From: Streptomyces sp. NRRL F-6131
GTDB lineage: Bacteria; Actinomycetota; Actinomycetes; Streptomycetales; Streptomycetaceae
Direction: 5' to 3'
Length of the DNA: 62,518 nt
Assembly: GCA_000719695.1 (NCBI GenBank)
Contig: JOHN01000073.1
Span: 1-62,518 of the forward strand
Part shown: positions 1-7,662 of the stretch, one piece after another
Numbering within the stretch: position 1 is the first letter of the stretch
How the letters are laid out: each line of letters starts with the position of its first letter
Program-made: the position numbers and the translations under genes
The notes under the pieces: generated by a model
The model's input: only the letters and a program-made list of their open reading frames with translations
What the model was told of the DNA's origin: nothing
The model's database searches: none

Positions 1-124
1 ATCAAGGCCCACTCGGCATCCGTCACGTCAAAACGCGCCACAACTCCGAGTTCTACCAGACACACCAGCCCGCCATCAGACCAAGCCAAGATCCGAACCT
101 TGAACAGCTCCTAGGACCCGGGGG

Positions 125-496
125 CTATCTCCTGGGGCGGCTGAGCAGGCCGACGATGAAGGGGATCGCGAGGAGGGAGAAGAAGAAGGTGCTGATTCCG
201 TCGCGCGAGACGTTGTAGAAGACAATGATTCCCAAGATCACCGCGAGGGACCCGATGCAGCCGCACCCCTGGCGCGTCCGGGCGGCCGCCCGTTGAGATT
301 CCTGCTGGGCCCAGTACCTCCGGGTCTCCTCCATGTACTGCCGGCGGAAGGCGATCTCTTCGGCGCTCTGCGGCGGCGCGGCCCAGGTGAAGTTGACGTC
401 CCCGTGAACATCCCGCATCTGGTACACCGGGCCTTGGAAGTACCCGCCCGAAACATGGTTGTAGATGTTCGGATCCTGATCGTCCCTGTCCCCCAT
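125..496 (-). CDS. Small membrane protein with N-terminal RHIM/BASS-like amyloid motif
   Basis: 123 residues, ATG start. Residues 13-36 hold a Gly/Gln-rich motif of the form SGG-x-F-x-G-x-V followed by Q-x-R-D-x-x-G-x-V, which resembles the bacterial amyloid signalling motifs (BASS, RHIM-related) known from actinobacterial NLR systems. A charged helical stretch rich in Glu, Arg and Gln follows (about 43-75), then two hydrophobic segments near the C terminus (about 80-95 and 102-118) that look like a membrane hairpin. The gene diverges from 556..951, whose product carries the same motif at its C terminus, with only 59 bp between the two starts. I infer a membrane partner or effector recruited through amyloid templating. 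The motif and hairpin are visible; the function is inference, and no enzyme domain is present. Confidence 0.75.
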   Translation of the reverse strand: MGDRDDQDPNIYNHVSGGYFQGPVYQMRDVHGDVNFTWAAPPQSAEEIAFRRQYMEETRRYWAQQESQRAAARTRQGCGCIGSLAVILGIIVFYNVSRDGISTFFFSLLAIPFIVGLLSRPRR

Positions 497-555
497 ATGG
501 ACCTACGGTAGAGCGAGTTTGGCGTTACGTCAGCCGTTCGGACCGGGGGTGCTGG

Positions 556-951
556 GTGGATACGACAGCAGTGGAACTACTGGCGGCACTGGCCGGTGGC
601 GCCGGCGGGCAGGCCGGACGGGAGGCGTGGACGGGGCTCGGGGCATTGGTGCGGCGTCCCTTCGAGCCCGCTCCCGGGGTCAGCTCGGGCGAGGCCGAGT
701 GGGTGGCCCTCGGGCACGCGCCCGGGGAGGTGGCGCGCGCCCACGAGCTGAGTACGGCGCTGGCGGTGCGGGCCGCGCTGGACCCGGACTTCCGTGCCGA
801 ACTGGTGCGTTGGCAGGAGCAGGCGCGGTCGGTCCGCACCGGCGAAGGCGCCGTGAACAACTCGATCAGCGGCGGCACTTTCCACGGATCCGTGTCGATC
901 GTGCAGGGCAGGGACTTCTCCGGCGGGCTGGAGTTCAGGCGGAGCGAGTGA
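556..951 (+). CDS. Bell-like helical domain with C-terminal RHIM/BASS-like motif
   Basis: 131 residues, GTG start. The N-terminal hydrophobic, Ala/Gly-rich helix and a helical body to about residue 95 (a W-x-x-L-x-x-L-V-R-R segment, then an AELVRWQEQ helix) resemble the actinobacterial 'Bell' cell-death domains that end in an amyloid motif. Residues 102-127 give SISGGTFHG, then VQGRDFSGG, matching the motif in the divergent neighbour 125..496. Family knowledge: Bell-BASS proteins are seen as bacterial counterparts of fungal HeLo or mammalian MLKL-type executioners triggered by amyloid seeding. The 3' end overlaps the convergent DUF397 gene by 17 bp. The motif is clear; the Bell assignment is tentative because I could not run a profile search. 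Confidence 0.7.
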   Translation: MDTTAVELLAALAGGAGGQAGREAWTGLGALVRRPFEPAPGVSSGEAEWVALGHAPGEVARAHELSTALAVRAALDPDFRAELVRWQEQARSVRTGEGAVNNSISGGTFHGSVSIVQGRDFSGGLEFRRSE

Positions 952-1171
952 AGGCGAGGAACGCCTCCCAGGCGGCCGGGGTGAAGGCGAGATGGGGGCC
1001 GGCTTTGTCCTTGGAGTCACGGACGAGGACGGCGGAGGTGGTCTCGGCGACCTCGACGCATTCGCCGCCCTCGTTGCTGCTGTGGCTGCTCTTCCGCCAG
1101 GCGATCTCGACGCAGGCGCCGCCCTCGTTGCTGCTGTAACTGCTCTTGAACCACACCAGTTCGCTGCTCAT
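935..1171 (-). CDS. DUF397 protein with internal duplication of the signature motif
   Basis: 78 residues from the ATG at 1169-1171; a DUF397 protein is normally about 60. The family signature W-x-K-S-S-x-S-x-x-E-G-G-x-C-V-E occurs twice in tandem (residues 7-24 and 25-42), a copy of 18 codons, followed by one normal C-terminal half (VLVRDSKD, then PAAWEAFLAF). DUF397 proteins (BldB/AbaA-orfD relatives) act beside XRE-DUF5753 regulators in Streptomyces development. This is the distal gene of the locus, 166 bp downstream of the first DUF397 gene. It may be expressed by read-through or from its own promoter. Confidence 0.85.
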   Translation of the reverse strand: MSSELVWFKSSYSSNEGGACVEIAWRKSSHSSNEGGECVEVAETTSAVLVRDSKDKAGPHLAFTPAAWEAFLAFTRSA

Positions 1172-1337
1172 CGCTCTCTCCCTGAAGTGAGGCTGTTCTA
1201 GCGCGCGTTCAGGATAGGGAGCCACGCCCGCGGCGGCCACCACACAACCCGCACAGCGCCGTGGCGGCACCCCCACAGAAAGCGGCCGTCCACCGTGAGG
1301 TGGACGGCCGCAACGCGTCGAGCAGGGAGACTGGGCG

Positions 1338-1520
1338 TCAGACCGACCGCGCGAACTCGACGAACGCCTCCCAGGCGGCCGGCGAGAAGGTGAGGTGGGG
1401 ACCGGACGTGTCCTTGGAGTCGCGGACGAGGACAGTCGACGTCGCGTCGGCGACCTCGACGCAGTTGCCGCCCTCGTCGCCGCTGTGGCTGCTCTTGAAC
1501 CACACCAGTTCACTGCTCAT
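1338..1520 (-). CDS. DUF397 domain protein
   Basis: 60 residues, canonical DUF397 length, starting MSSELVWFKSSHS and ending AAWEAFVEFARSV. Its ATG overlaps the TGA of the upstream XRE gene (ATGA at 1517-1520), so translation is almost certainly coupled. In the family such small acidic proteins are partners of the XRE-DUF5753 regulator encoded just upstream, as in the Streptomyces whiJ and abaA loci. Sequence similarity to 935..1171 indicates a tandem duplication. Confidence 0.92.
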   Translation of the reverse strand: MSSELVWFKSSHSGDEGGNCVEVADATSTVLVRDSKDTSGPHLTFSPAAWEAFVEFARSV

Positions 1521-2398
1521 CGTTCTCCCAGAATCTTCTCGATCAAGGACAGGGACTCCGGCGGAGTGTGCGCCTGCGACCTGAGCGTGCCGTACCGCGC
1601 GTTCAGGATCCGGACCTCACTCTGATCCGTGATCAGCCTACTGCTCGTCTGAATTTCGATGTAGCCCATCTGCGAACGCCCCTTGGGGGTGATCAGCACA
1701 AACGGTCCACCCATACCAGCGTGCTCCGTACGATCCAGGGGCAGGACCTGAACCACCATCCCTCGGGTGGTCCCGATCTCCAGCAACCGTCGCAGTTGCT
1801 CCGCGTGCACATCCCAGCCGCCAAGCGGTCGACGAAGGACGCTCTCGTCGATCACCCAGCTGAACATAGCGCGCGGCCACTTTGTGAGGACTTCCTGCCG
1901 CGCCATTCGGGCCGCCACCCGCATTTCGATGACATCCTCCGACAGCAACGGCTGGCGCATCGAGAACACAGCACGCGCGTGGGCCTCGGTCTGGAGCAGG
2001 CCCGACAGGTCCCACATGCTCCAATCATTCAGTTCCTCACACACAGCTTCCAGGCCAGCGAAGCCCCGGAACCACTCCGGGTGCCGCACACGCGCCTTGG
2101 CCTTCGCCCGCACGATGTCGTCCGCCGTGACGATCAGCAGCCCGCCGGCGTCCAGGACCCGCTCCGACGCCTCCAGCAACTCCCGCTGCGGCGTCCGCTT
2201 CCCCTGTTCCACCGCACCGATCAGGCTCTCGGTGTAGCCGACCTGCTTCGCGAACTCCTTCTGCGTCAGCCCCGCCCGCTCGCGCAGCAGCTTGATCTGC
2301 TTGCCGATGGCGCGGAGGAAGTCGGACACCTCCGAGAGGTCCTCCTCCAGCTCCGGCCGAACGTCACCGCTGTCTCCGCCGCCCCGAACCTCAGCCAT
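1517..2398 (-). CDS. XRE-family regulator with DUF5753 (WhiJ/AbaA-like)
   Basis: 293 residues. I chose the ATG at 2396-2398 because it is preceded by a good GGGAGG site and the helix-turn-helix begins soon after; the frame is open further upstream but without support. Residues about 25-90 form the XRE helix-turn-helix (LRERAGLTQKEFAKQVGY). The remainder is DUF5753, with HPEWFRGFAGLEA, a LLQTEAHARAVF segment and a C-terminal VRILNARYGTLRSQA. Family knowledge: these regulators work with a co-encoded DUF397 protein and often an anti-sigma-like HATPase. All three types are present here, the HATPase divergently. A role in developmental control is inferred from that synteny. Confidence 0.92.
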   Translation of the reverse strand: MAEVRGGGDSGDVRPELEEDLSEVSDFLRAIGKQIKLLRERAGLTQKEFAKQVGYTESLIGAVEQGKRTPQRELLEASERVLDAGGLLIVTADDIVRAKAKARVRHPEWFRGFAGLEAVCEELNDWSMWDLSGLLQTEAHARAVFSMRQPLLSEDVIEMRVAARMARQEVLTKWPRAMFSWVIDESVLRRPLGGWDVHAEQLRRLLEIGTTRGMVVQVLPLDRTEHAGMGGPFVLITPKGRSQMGYIEIQTSSRLITDQSEVRILNARYGTLRSQAHTPPESLSLIEKILGER

Positions 2399-2525
2399 AA
2401 CGGCCTCCCCTATTTCCCGGTCACGCCCGACCGTCGCCACACAACACTTTCCGCACGCATACAAGCACGCACAGTGCCCGCTTGATGCGTCGTCAGCGTA
2501 AGGCCGGGGGGGCAGGCTTTTCCCC

Positions 2526-3023
2526 ATGAAGTCCGAAATCCCCCTCGACGACGGTTCGCCGCGCGCCCACACCGCGCTCCTCTCCTCCACCCCCAAGGGG
2601 GCCGCGACCGGCCGTCGGGTCGCCAGACAGCAGCTGACCGCCTGGGAGCTCAACTCCCTTTGCCCGGAGGCCTTTCACTCCGCGCTGATCATCATCGCAG
2701 AGCTGGCCGCCAACGCGTCCACGCACGGGCGCACCCCGGGGCGCGGGTTCGAGTTGCACCTCTCGCTCGCCTCTGTGCGCCGGTCGCGCGCCACCGTGCT
2801 CCGCATCGAGGTGTCCGACTGCCGGGGCGACCGCCGACCGGTCCTGCCGACGTCCGCCTGCTCGGCGGACGCGCAGTCGGGCCGCGGGCTCACCCTCGTC
2901 GACGCGCTCGCCGACCGTTGGGGCACCCTCCCCCGGGACCCCAACGGCAAGACGGTGTGGGCCGAACTCGACCTGCCCGCCCCCGAGTCCGGGACCGAGG
3001 TCGCCCCCGATGTCGCTGCCTGA
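2526..3023 (+). CDS. Anti-sigma-like ATP-binding protein (HATPase_c_2)
   Basis: 165 residues, ATG start. The GHKL-type ATPase fold shows the N box (ELAANASTHG, about 60-69), a degenerate G1 region (VSDCRG, about 98-103) and a G2 glycine loop (GRGLTLVDALADRWG, about 120-134). This is the usual pattern for Streptomyces RsbW/SpoIIAB-type single-domain kinases. It diverges from the XRE-DUF5753 gene with 127 bp between starts, completing a WhiJ-like locus. Its partner is unknown: no sigma factor or anti-anti-sigma factor lies nearby. Confidence 0.85.
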   Translation: MKSEIPLDDGSPRAHTALLSSTPKGAATGRRVARQQLTAWELNSLCPEAFHSALIIIAELAANASTHGRTPGRGFELHLSLASVRRSRATVLRIEVSDCRGDRRPVLPTSACSADAQSGRGLTLVDALADRWGTLPRDPNGKTVWAELDLPAPESGTEVAPDVAA

Positions 3024-3204
3024 CGAGACCCTGCGGCCGCCCGCCCAGCACCCCCCGCACAGCCCGGTCGCCGCCACCGCCTACACCGTTCTCCCCCTCG
3101 CCCTCCTCCTCGCGCTGATCGCCTGGATCTACCCCGTCCTCGGGCACCACCGGGAGCCGCACCGCCCCGCCGCCCCCACCACGACCGGCAGTCCCCACCC
3201 CTGA
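3010..3204 (+). CDS. Small single-pass membrane protein
   Basis: 64 residues, ATG start, overlapping the end of the HATPase gene by 14 bp in another frame, which suggests coupling. The N terminus is Pro-rich. One hydrophobic segment (about residues 25-45, YTVLPLALLLALIAWIYPVL) is followed by a His/Pro-rich tail. No domain is recognised. Transcription probably ends at the strong hairpin 20 bp downstream. Confidence 0.5.
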   Translation: MSLPDETLRPPAQHPPHSPVAATAYTVLPLALLLALIAWIYPVLGHHREPHRPAAPTTTGSPHP

Positions 3205-3223
3205 CGCCCACCGGGCACAGCAG

Positions 3224-3257
3224 GCGGCCCCCGCCCGGGAGTCCGGGCGGGGGCCGC
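3224..3257. terminator. Bidirectional hairpin terminator
   Basis: A perfect 15-bp G/C stem (3224-3238 with 3243-3257) with a 4-base loop lies between the convergent genes ending at 3204 (+) and 3272 (-). There is no U-tract, as is usual in Streptomyces. Confidence 0.85.
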
Positions 3258-3271
3258 AGGAGCCGGGGCGG

Positions 3272-3673
3272 CTACACCCTGGGCGACACGAACCGGGTGC
3301 CGGCCCAGTCGGGCGCCACGGACGTGCTGGACCACTGGCGGAGCCCCGCGGCCGTGCCGGACTCGCTGATGTCCGAGGGCTCGACGTAGCCCGGGCGGCC
3401 GGTCTTCGGGGTCAGCAGCCAGATGACCCCGCCCTCCACCAGCGGGTTGCCGGCGTCGGTGAGGACGTCGACGAGGTCTCCGTCGTCCTCGCGGAACCAG
3501 ACCAGGGCCGCGTCGGCGACCTCGCCGGAGTCCTCGTCGACGAGGTCGTTCCCCGTCGACTCGGCCACCGCGTCGCGGAGGTCCGCGTCGACGTCCTCGT
3601 CGTAGCCGATCTCCAGGACCACCATGCCCGGCTCGAGCCCGAGCCGCGTCGCGATGGTCGTTGCTGTCGTCAT
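3272..3673 (-). CDS. DUF3052 family protein
   Basis: 133 residues from the ATG at 3671-3673, which has GAGGAG six bases upstream; a GTG 18 bases further up (3691) would add six residues. The family pattern is clear: RLGLEPGMVVLEIGYDEDVD near the N terminus, an acidic D/E-rich middle, and IWLLTPKTGRPGYVEPSDI near residue 95. DUF3052 proteins are widespread in Actinobacteria and have no settled function. The 135-bp gap to the upstream RidA gene holds no further gene. Confidence 0.9.
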   Translation of the reverse strand: MTTATTIATRLGLEPGMVVLEIGYDEDVDADLRDAVAESTGNDLVDEDSGEVADAALVWFREDDGDLVDVLTDAGNPLVEGGVIWLLTPKTGRPGYVEPSDISESGTAAGLRQWSSTSVAPDWAGTRFVSPRV

Positions 3674-3808
3674 CCCGAACTCCTCTGCCACACAAAGACG
3701 GTCGATCGAGCGCCCGAGCCATGGTGGCGGCTACGCCGTCCCGCCGGGCGCGGATGCCACGCCCCGACAGAAAGTGTTCGATCTTGCCCGAAGAGGACTG
3801 TCGCCGCC

Positions 3809-4201
3809 CTACGGAAGCCGCGCGTCGACCTCGATCTCGATCTTCATCCGGGGGTCCGCCAGGTCGCAGACCAGCATCGTCGCCGCCGGGCGGACCTCGC
3901 CGAAGTACCGGCGCAGCACCGGCCAGCAGGGTTCGAAGTCCTCCCGCCGCGGCAGCAGGTAGCGCACCCGGACCACGTCGGCGAAGGTGCAGCCGGCCTC
4001 GGCCAGGGCCGCGCCGATGTTGCGCAGGCACTGTTCGGCCTGCTCCTCCACGCCTTCGGCGATCGTCATCGTCCGGTAGTCGAATCCGGTGGTGCCGGAG
4101 ACGTAGACCGTGTCGCCGTGCACCACGGCCCTGGCGTAGCCGATCTGTTCCTCGAAGGTCGAGCCGCTGAGAATCGCGCGCCGCGTCGCTTTGTCCGTCA
4201 T
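3809..4201 (-). CDS. RidA family protein
   Basis: 130 residues from the ATG at 4199-4201. Typical RidA/YjgF features are VYVSGTTGFDYRTM, QAEQCLRNIGAALAEAG, DVVRVRYLL and a C-terminal IEIEVDARLP. The family forms trimers. Archetypal RidA deaminates reactive enamine/imine intermediates and needs an Arg in the R-x-x-x-x-V context, which fits here, but several subfamilies lack that activity. It diverges from a LysR gene across a 72-bp, unusually A/T-rich promoter region, so LysR control is likely. Confidence 0.9.
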   Translation of the reverse strand: MTDKATRRAILSGSTFEEQIGYARAVVHGDTVYVSGTTGFDYRTMTIAEGVEEQAEQCLRNIGAALAEAGCTFADVVRVRYLLPRREDFEPCWPVLRRYFGEVRPAATMLVCDLADPRMKIEIEVDARLP

Positions 4202-4273
4202 GCGGCGAACGCTAAATGAGCCGCCACGATACGTCCAATACCCGAAAATCCATCTTCTGATATCTCTGGGAAT

Positions 4274-5182
4274 ATGAACCGCGACCGCCCCGAACAACTC
4301 CCCCTTCCCCAGTTGCACGCTTTCACCGTGCTCGCCGAGGAACTCCATTTCGGCCGCGCCGCCGCCCGGCTCGGCATCGCCCAGCCGCCGCTCAGCCAGC
4401 AGATCGCCCGACTGGAGAGCAAGGTCGGGCACCCCCTGTTCGTCCGCGCGCCGGGGCGGGTCGCGCTCAGCCCGGCGGGGCGGGAGCTGCTGCCGTCGGC
4501 GCAGCGGGCGCTCACCGGCCTGGCGGACGGGCTGGCCGCCGCGCGGGCGGTCGGCGAGGGGCGGGCGGGGCGGTTGCGGATCGGGTTCTCGGCCTCGCTG
4601 GCGCTGACCGTGCTGCCGGGGCTGCTGCGGACCTTCCGGGAGCGGTTCCCGGCCGTCGAGCTGGACATCCGGGAGATGACCACCGCGCCGCAGCTCGCCG
4701 CCCTGCACGAGCGCGGTATCGACATCGGGCTGCTGCGCGAGCCGCCGCCCGCCGAGGAGGAGGGGGCGCTGGGGTTCCGCGGCGTGCTCACCGAACCGTT
4801 CGTCGCCGTGCTGCCGTCGGACCATCCGCTGGCCGCTCAACGCGTTGTGCGGGTCGGCGAGTTGGCGGATGAGCCGTTCGTGCTGCTGCCGCGGGCGGTC
4901 GGGCCGCGGCTGTACGACCGGATCACCGAGGTGTGCGGGGCGGCGGGGTTCGCGCCGAGGATTGTGCAGCACGCGGTGGAGTGGCAGACGGTGTGCGCGC
5001 TGGTGGGGGCCGGGCTGGGGGTGTCGCTCGCGCCGGCGAGCATCCGGCGGATCCGGCTCCGCGGTGTCGCCTTCCGGGCGGTCGAGCCGGGCACCGTCCG
5101 GACGCGGGTCGCCGTCGCCTGGCGCCGGGAGGACCCGAACCCGCTGGTGGCGCGGCTGCTGGAGGTCGTCGGCACTTCCTAG
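4274..5182 (+). CDS. LysR-family regulator
   Basis: 302 residues, ATG start. N-terminal winged helix (LHAFTVLAEELHFGRAAARL, then QPPLSQQIARLE), followed by the two-lobed effector-binding domain. The opening is typical of the CatR/BenM branch, whose ligands are often aromatic or dicarboxylic acids; the ligand here is unknown. Divergent from the RidA gene at 3809..4201, its probable target, and convergent with the next LysR gene (3-bp gap). Confidence 0.93.
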   Translation: MNRDRPEQLPLPQLHAFTVLAEELHFGRAAARLGIAQPPLSQQIARLESKVGHPLFVRAPGRVALSPAGRELLPSAQRALTGLADGLAAARAVGEGRAGRLRIGFSASLALTVLPGLLRTFRERFPAVELDIREMTTAPQLAALHERGIDIGLLREPPPAEEEGALGFRGVLTEPFVAVLPSDHPLAAQRVVRVGELADEPFVLLPRAVGPRLYDRITEVCGAAGFAPRIVQHAVEWQTVCALVGAGLGVSLAPASIRRIRLRGVAFRAVEPGTVRTRVAVAWRREDPNPLVARLLEVVGTS

Positions 5183-5185
5183 GGC

Positions 5186-6103
5186 TCACGGCGCGGGCGG
5201 GCGCAGCAGGGCGAGGACGGCATCGACGGCGGGGCGGGGGCCGGGGGTGGCGTGGGCCAGGGCGTGGACGTCGCGGGTGAGTTCGACGCCGAGGACCGGG
5301 CGCAGGGTGACGGCGTGGCCCGGGTCGTGGGCGCGCGCGACGAGTTGCGGGACCAGGGCGACGCCGAGGCCGTGCGCCACCATGCGCAGGACGAGGTGGT
5401 AGTCGTCGACGGCGTGGGCGATCCGGGGCACGAAGCCGGCGAGCGCGCAGGCGCGGCGGGCCAGGGCGGCGCTGCCGTCCTCGCGGGAGCCGACGATCCA
5501 CGGTTCGTCGGCCAGCTCGCGGAGGTCGACGGCGGGGACGTCCCCGGCGCGGCCTTCGGCCGGGTGGCCGGTGGGCAGGGCGAGCAGGACCGGGTCGGCG
5601 GCGAGCGGGTGGACGGTGAACTCCTCGGGCGCCGGGGGCGGTTCCGGGGTGAGGTTGTAGCCGTAGCGGACGGCGATGTCGCAGCGGCGGGCCCGGAGGG
5701 CGGCGAGGGCCTCGGGCGGTTCGAGCTCGTGGAGGGAGATCCGCAGCTCCGGGTGGCGCTCGCGGGCGGTCACCAGGGCCGGGAGCAGGTGCACGGCGGC
5801 GAAGGTCGAGAAGCAGGCGACGTCGACCGGGCCGCGCGGGGTGTCGGCGGCCCTCAGGTCGCGTTCGGCGGTCTCCAGCGCTCGCAGCACGATGCGGGCG
5901 TGCGCGACCAGGCGCACGCCCTCGGGCGTCAGCCGCACCCGGCGGCCGGCCCGCTCCAGCAGCGGCACCCCGGCCTCGCGCTCCAGGACGGCGAGCTGTT
6001 GGGAGACGGCGGAGGAGGTGTGGCCGAGGGCCGCGGCGACCTCCGTCATCGTCCCGCGGTCGGCCAGCTCCCGGAGCAGGAGGAGCCGCGCCGGATCCAA
6101 CAT
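5186..6103 (-). CDS. LysR-family regulator
   Basis: 305 residues from the ATG at 6101-6103, which has an AGGA site at a suitable distance; an in-frame TTG lies directly upstream. HTH at residues about 5-60 (TMTEVAAALGHTSSAVSQQL), then a periplasmic-binding-protein-like effector domain. The N-terminal form (LDPARLLLLRELADRGTMT) is common in Streptomyces regulators that sit beside transporters or GNATs. It diverges from the GNAT at 6235, its plausible target. Confidence 0.92.
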   Translation of the reverse strand: MLDPARLLLLRELADRGTMTEVAAALGHTSSAVSQQLAVLEREAGVPLLERAGRRVRLTPEGVRLVAHARIVLRALETAERDLRAADTPRGPVDVACFSTFAAVHLLPALVTARERHPELRISLHELEPPEALAALRARRCDIAVRYGYNLTPEPPPAPEEFTVHPLAADPVLLALPTGHPAEGRAGDVPAVDLRELADEPWIVGSREDGSAALARRACALAGFVPRIAHAVDDYHLVLRMVAHGLGVALVPQLVARAHDPGHAVTLRPVLGVELTRDVHALAHATPGPRPAVDAVLALLRPPAP

Positions 6104-6234
6104 CAAGCATTCCTAACAGGTCTGTGAAGCACTGTGTGGTGGACCTACGTGATCCTTCCGGGTCATCCTGCCGTTACCCCGTCCGCACGAGCGATGGCAG
6201 GGCCGGGGCGAACGACGGGAACGGGGGAACCACG

Positions 6235-6987
6235 GTGATCGACACGCGGCTGATCGAGCGGTACGCGGCGCGGGCCTGGCCGGCCGCCGAGGCGCGGACG
6301 GAGGACGGCTGGCTGCTGCGCCACACGCCGGGCGTGCCGCGCCGCCGTTCGAACTCCGCCCTGCCGCTGGCCGCCGGGGGCGCGGCCCTGGCGGACGCGC
6401 TGACCCGGGTGGAGGAGTTCTACGCCGCCCGGGACCTGCCGGTCGCCGTCCAGGTGGCGCCCGCCGAGGAGCACACCGCGCTGGACGCGCTGCTCGCCGA
6501 ACGCGGCTACCGGCGGGACGCGGCGACCCTGGTGTGCGCCGCGCCGACCGGCACGGTGGTCGCCGCCTCCCGGCCGGCCGACCCGCTGGAGGTGACCCTG
6601 GCCGAGCAGCCCACCCCTGCCTGGCTGGAGGCCTACGCGGCGCTGGACGGCCACGGCACCGTCCGGGAGGCCGCCGACCGGCTGTTCCACCGGATCGACG
6701 GGCCCGCCGCGCACCTCGGGGTGGAGCGCGACGGCCGGCTCGTCGGCATCGGGCTGGTGGTGGCCGCGCCCGGTTGCAGCGGGGTGTTCTGCATGGCCAC
6801 CGACCCCGCCCACCGGCGCCAGGGCATCGCCGGAACGATCCTGCACGTCGGCGCGCGCTGGGCGGCGGCACGCGGGGCGGAGGTGCTGTACCTCCAGGTG
6901 ACGGCCGACAACCTGGCCGCGCGCGGGCTGTACGAGCGTGTGGGGTTCGAGGTCTCGCACAGCTACCACTACCGGGTGAAGCCCTGA
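6235..6987 (+). CDS. GNAT N-acetyltransferase
   Basis: 250 residues from the GTG at 6235; the frame is open for 37 codons upstream but those residues do not look like the family. N-terminal half: AARAWPAAEARTEDGWLLR, then RRRSNSALPL, typical of a two-domain actinobacterial GNAT family. The C-terminal GNAT domain has the acetyl-CoA loop DPAHRRQGIAGTIL (about 183-196) and a C-terminal NLAARGLYERVGFEV. Substrate unknown. Monocistronic, divergent from LysR. Confidence 0.88.
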   Translation: MIDTRLIERYAARAWPAAEARTEDGWLLRHTPGVPRRRSNSALPLAAGGAALADALTRVEEFYAARDLPVAVQVAPAEEHTALDALLAERGYRRDAATLVCAAPTGTVVAASRPADPLEVTLAEQPTPAWLEAYAALDGHGTVREAADRLFHRIDGPAAHLGVERDGRLVGIGLVVAAPGCSGVFCMATDPAHRRQGIAGTILHVGARWAAARGAEVLYLQVTADNLAARGLYERVGFEVSHSYHYRVKP

Positions 6988-7105
6988 GGCCGACGACCGC
7001 CGTGACCGGGTGGTCGATCGTTTGTCGACGACCTGTCAACGATCCTCGCCGAGGCTCCCCTCAGAACGACCGCACGGCAGCGGTCGACGAACGAGAGGAA
7101 GAACC

Positions 7106-7597
7106 ATGGCACAGCGGAAGGCTCTGATCAGGACGGCCCTGGCCGCCGCCGGCATCGCCGCGATGGTCGCGACGGCCACCCCGGCGAGCGCGAACACGGG
7201 CGAGGGGCAGGCCTCGGTGCAGACCGCGGCGCGCAGCACCCAGGTCTCGATCACCAACTGGTCGAGCTGTGAACTGCACCTGCAGAACGCCTGGCTGGAC
7301 CACGGCGTCTGGTCCGACGGCCTGGCCCCGGCGGCGTTCATCGCCGACGGGACCACCAGCCGCTGGCAGTCCGAGAGCAACGGCTTCCTCACCGGCACGG
7401 AGGGACACGTCATCTACGACGCGTCCAACTGCAAGGTGAGCCTGCTCAACGGGAAGCGCGTCCAGCTGCACTGGAACAACCCGTACACCGGCAGCAACTC
7501 GTACGACAGCTTCGGCTCCGACCCGAACTTCCGGTTCGGGCGCAACGGCGGCGACGGCAACAACGCCAACGTGTACTGGCAGATCATGACTCCCTGA
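7106..7597 (+). CDS. Secreted aegerolysin/ET79-like protein
   Basis: 163 residues from the ATG at 7106 with AGAGGAAG upstream. A Sec signal peptide (about 1-30) ends near PASANTG. The mature part matches the aegerolysin / Bacillus crystal protein ET79 pattern: an ITNWSSCELHLQNAWLDHG strand pair, SESNGFLTGTEGHVIYD, HWNNPYTGSNSYD, and a GGDGNNANVYWQI end. Family members are small beta-sandwich proteins that bind membrane lipids and may act with MACPF partners; no MACPF gene is present here. Two cysteines (in SSCELH and SNCKVS) could form a disulfide. Probably extracellular; target unknown. Confidence 0.85.
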   Translation: MAQRKALIRTALAAAGIAAMVATATPASANTGEGQASVQTAARSTQVSITNWSSCELHLQNAWLDHGVWSDGLAPAAFIADGTTSRWQSESNGFLTGTEGHVIYDASNCKVSLLNGKRVQLHWNNPYTGSNSYDSFGSDPNFRFGRNGGDGNNANVYWQIMTP

Positions 7598-7610
7598 CCG
7601 GGGCTCGCCC

Positions 7611-7640
7611 GATCGTCCCCGGTGGTCGCCGGGGACGGTC
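7611..7640. terminator. Hairpin between convergent genes
   Basis: An inverted repeat (CGTCCCCGG at 7614-7622 with CCGGGGACG at 7629-7637, extendable with one mismatch) lies between the ends of the aegerolysin-like gene and the lipoprotein gene. Confidence 0.7.
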
Positions 7641-7662
7641 GGGACCGTCGGGCCGGAGCGGC

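Noticed and set aside
1..124. End of a gene at the left edge
   Set aside because: No frame gives recognisable protein in the first 124 bases; nothing is called there.
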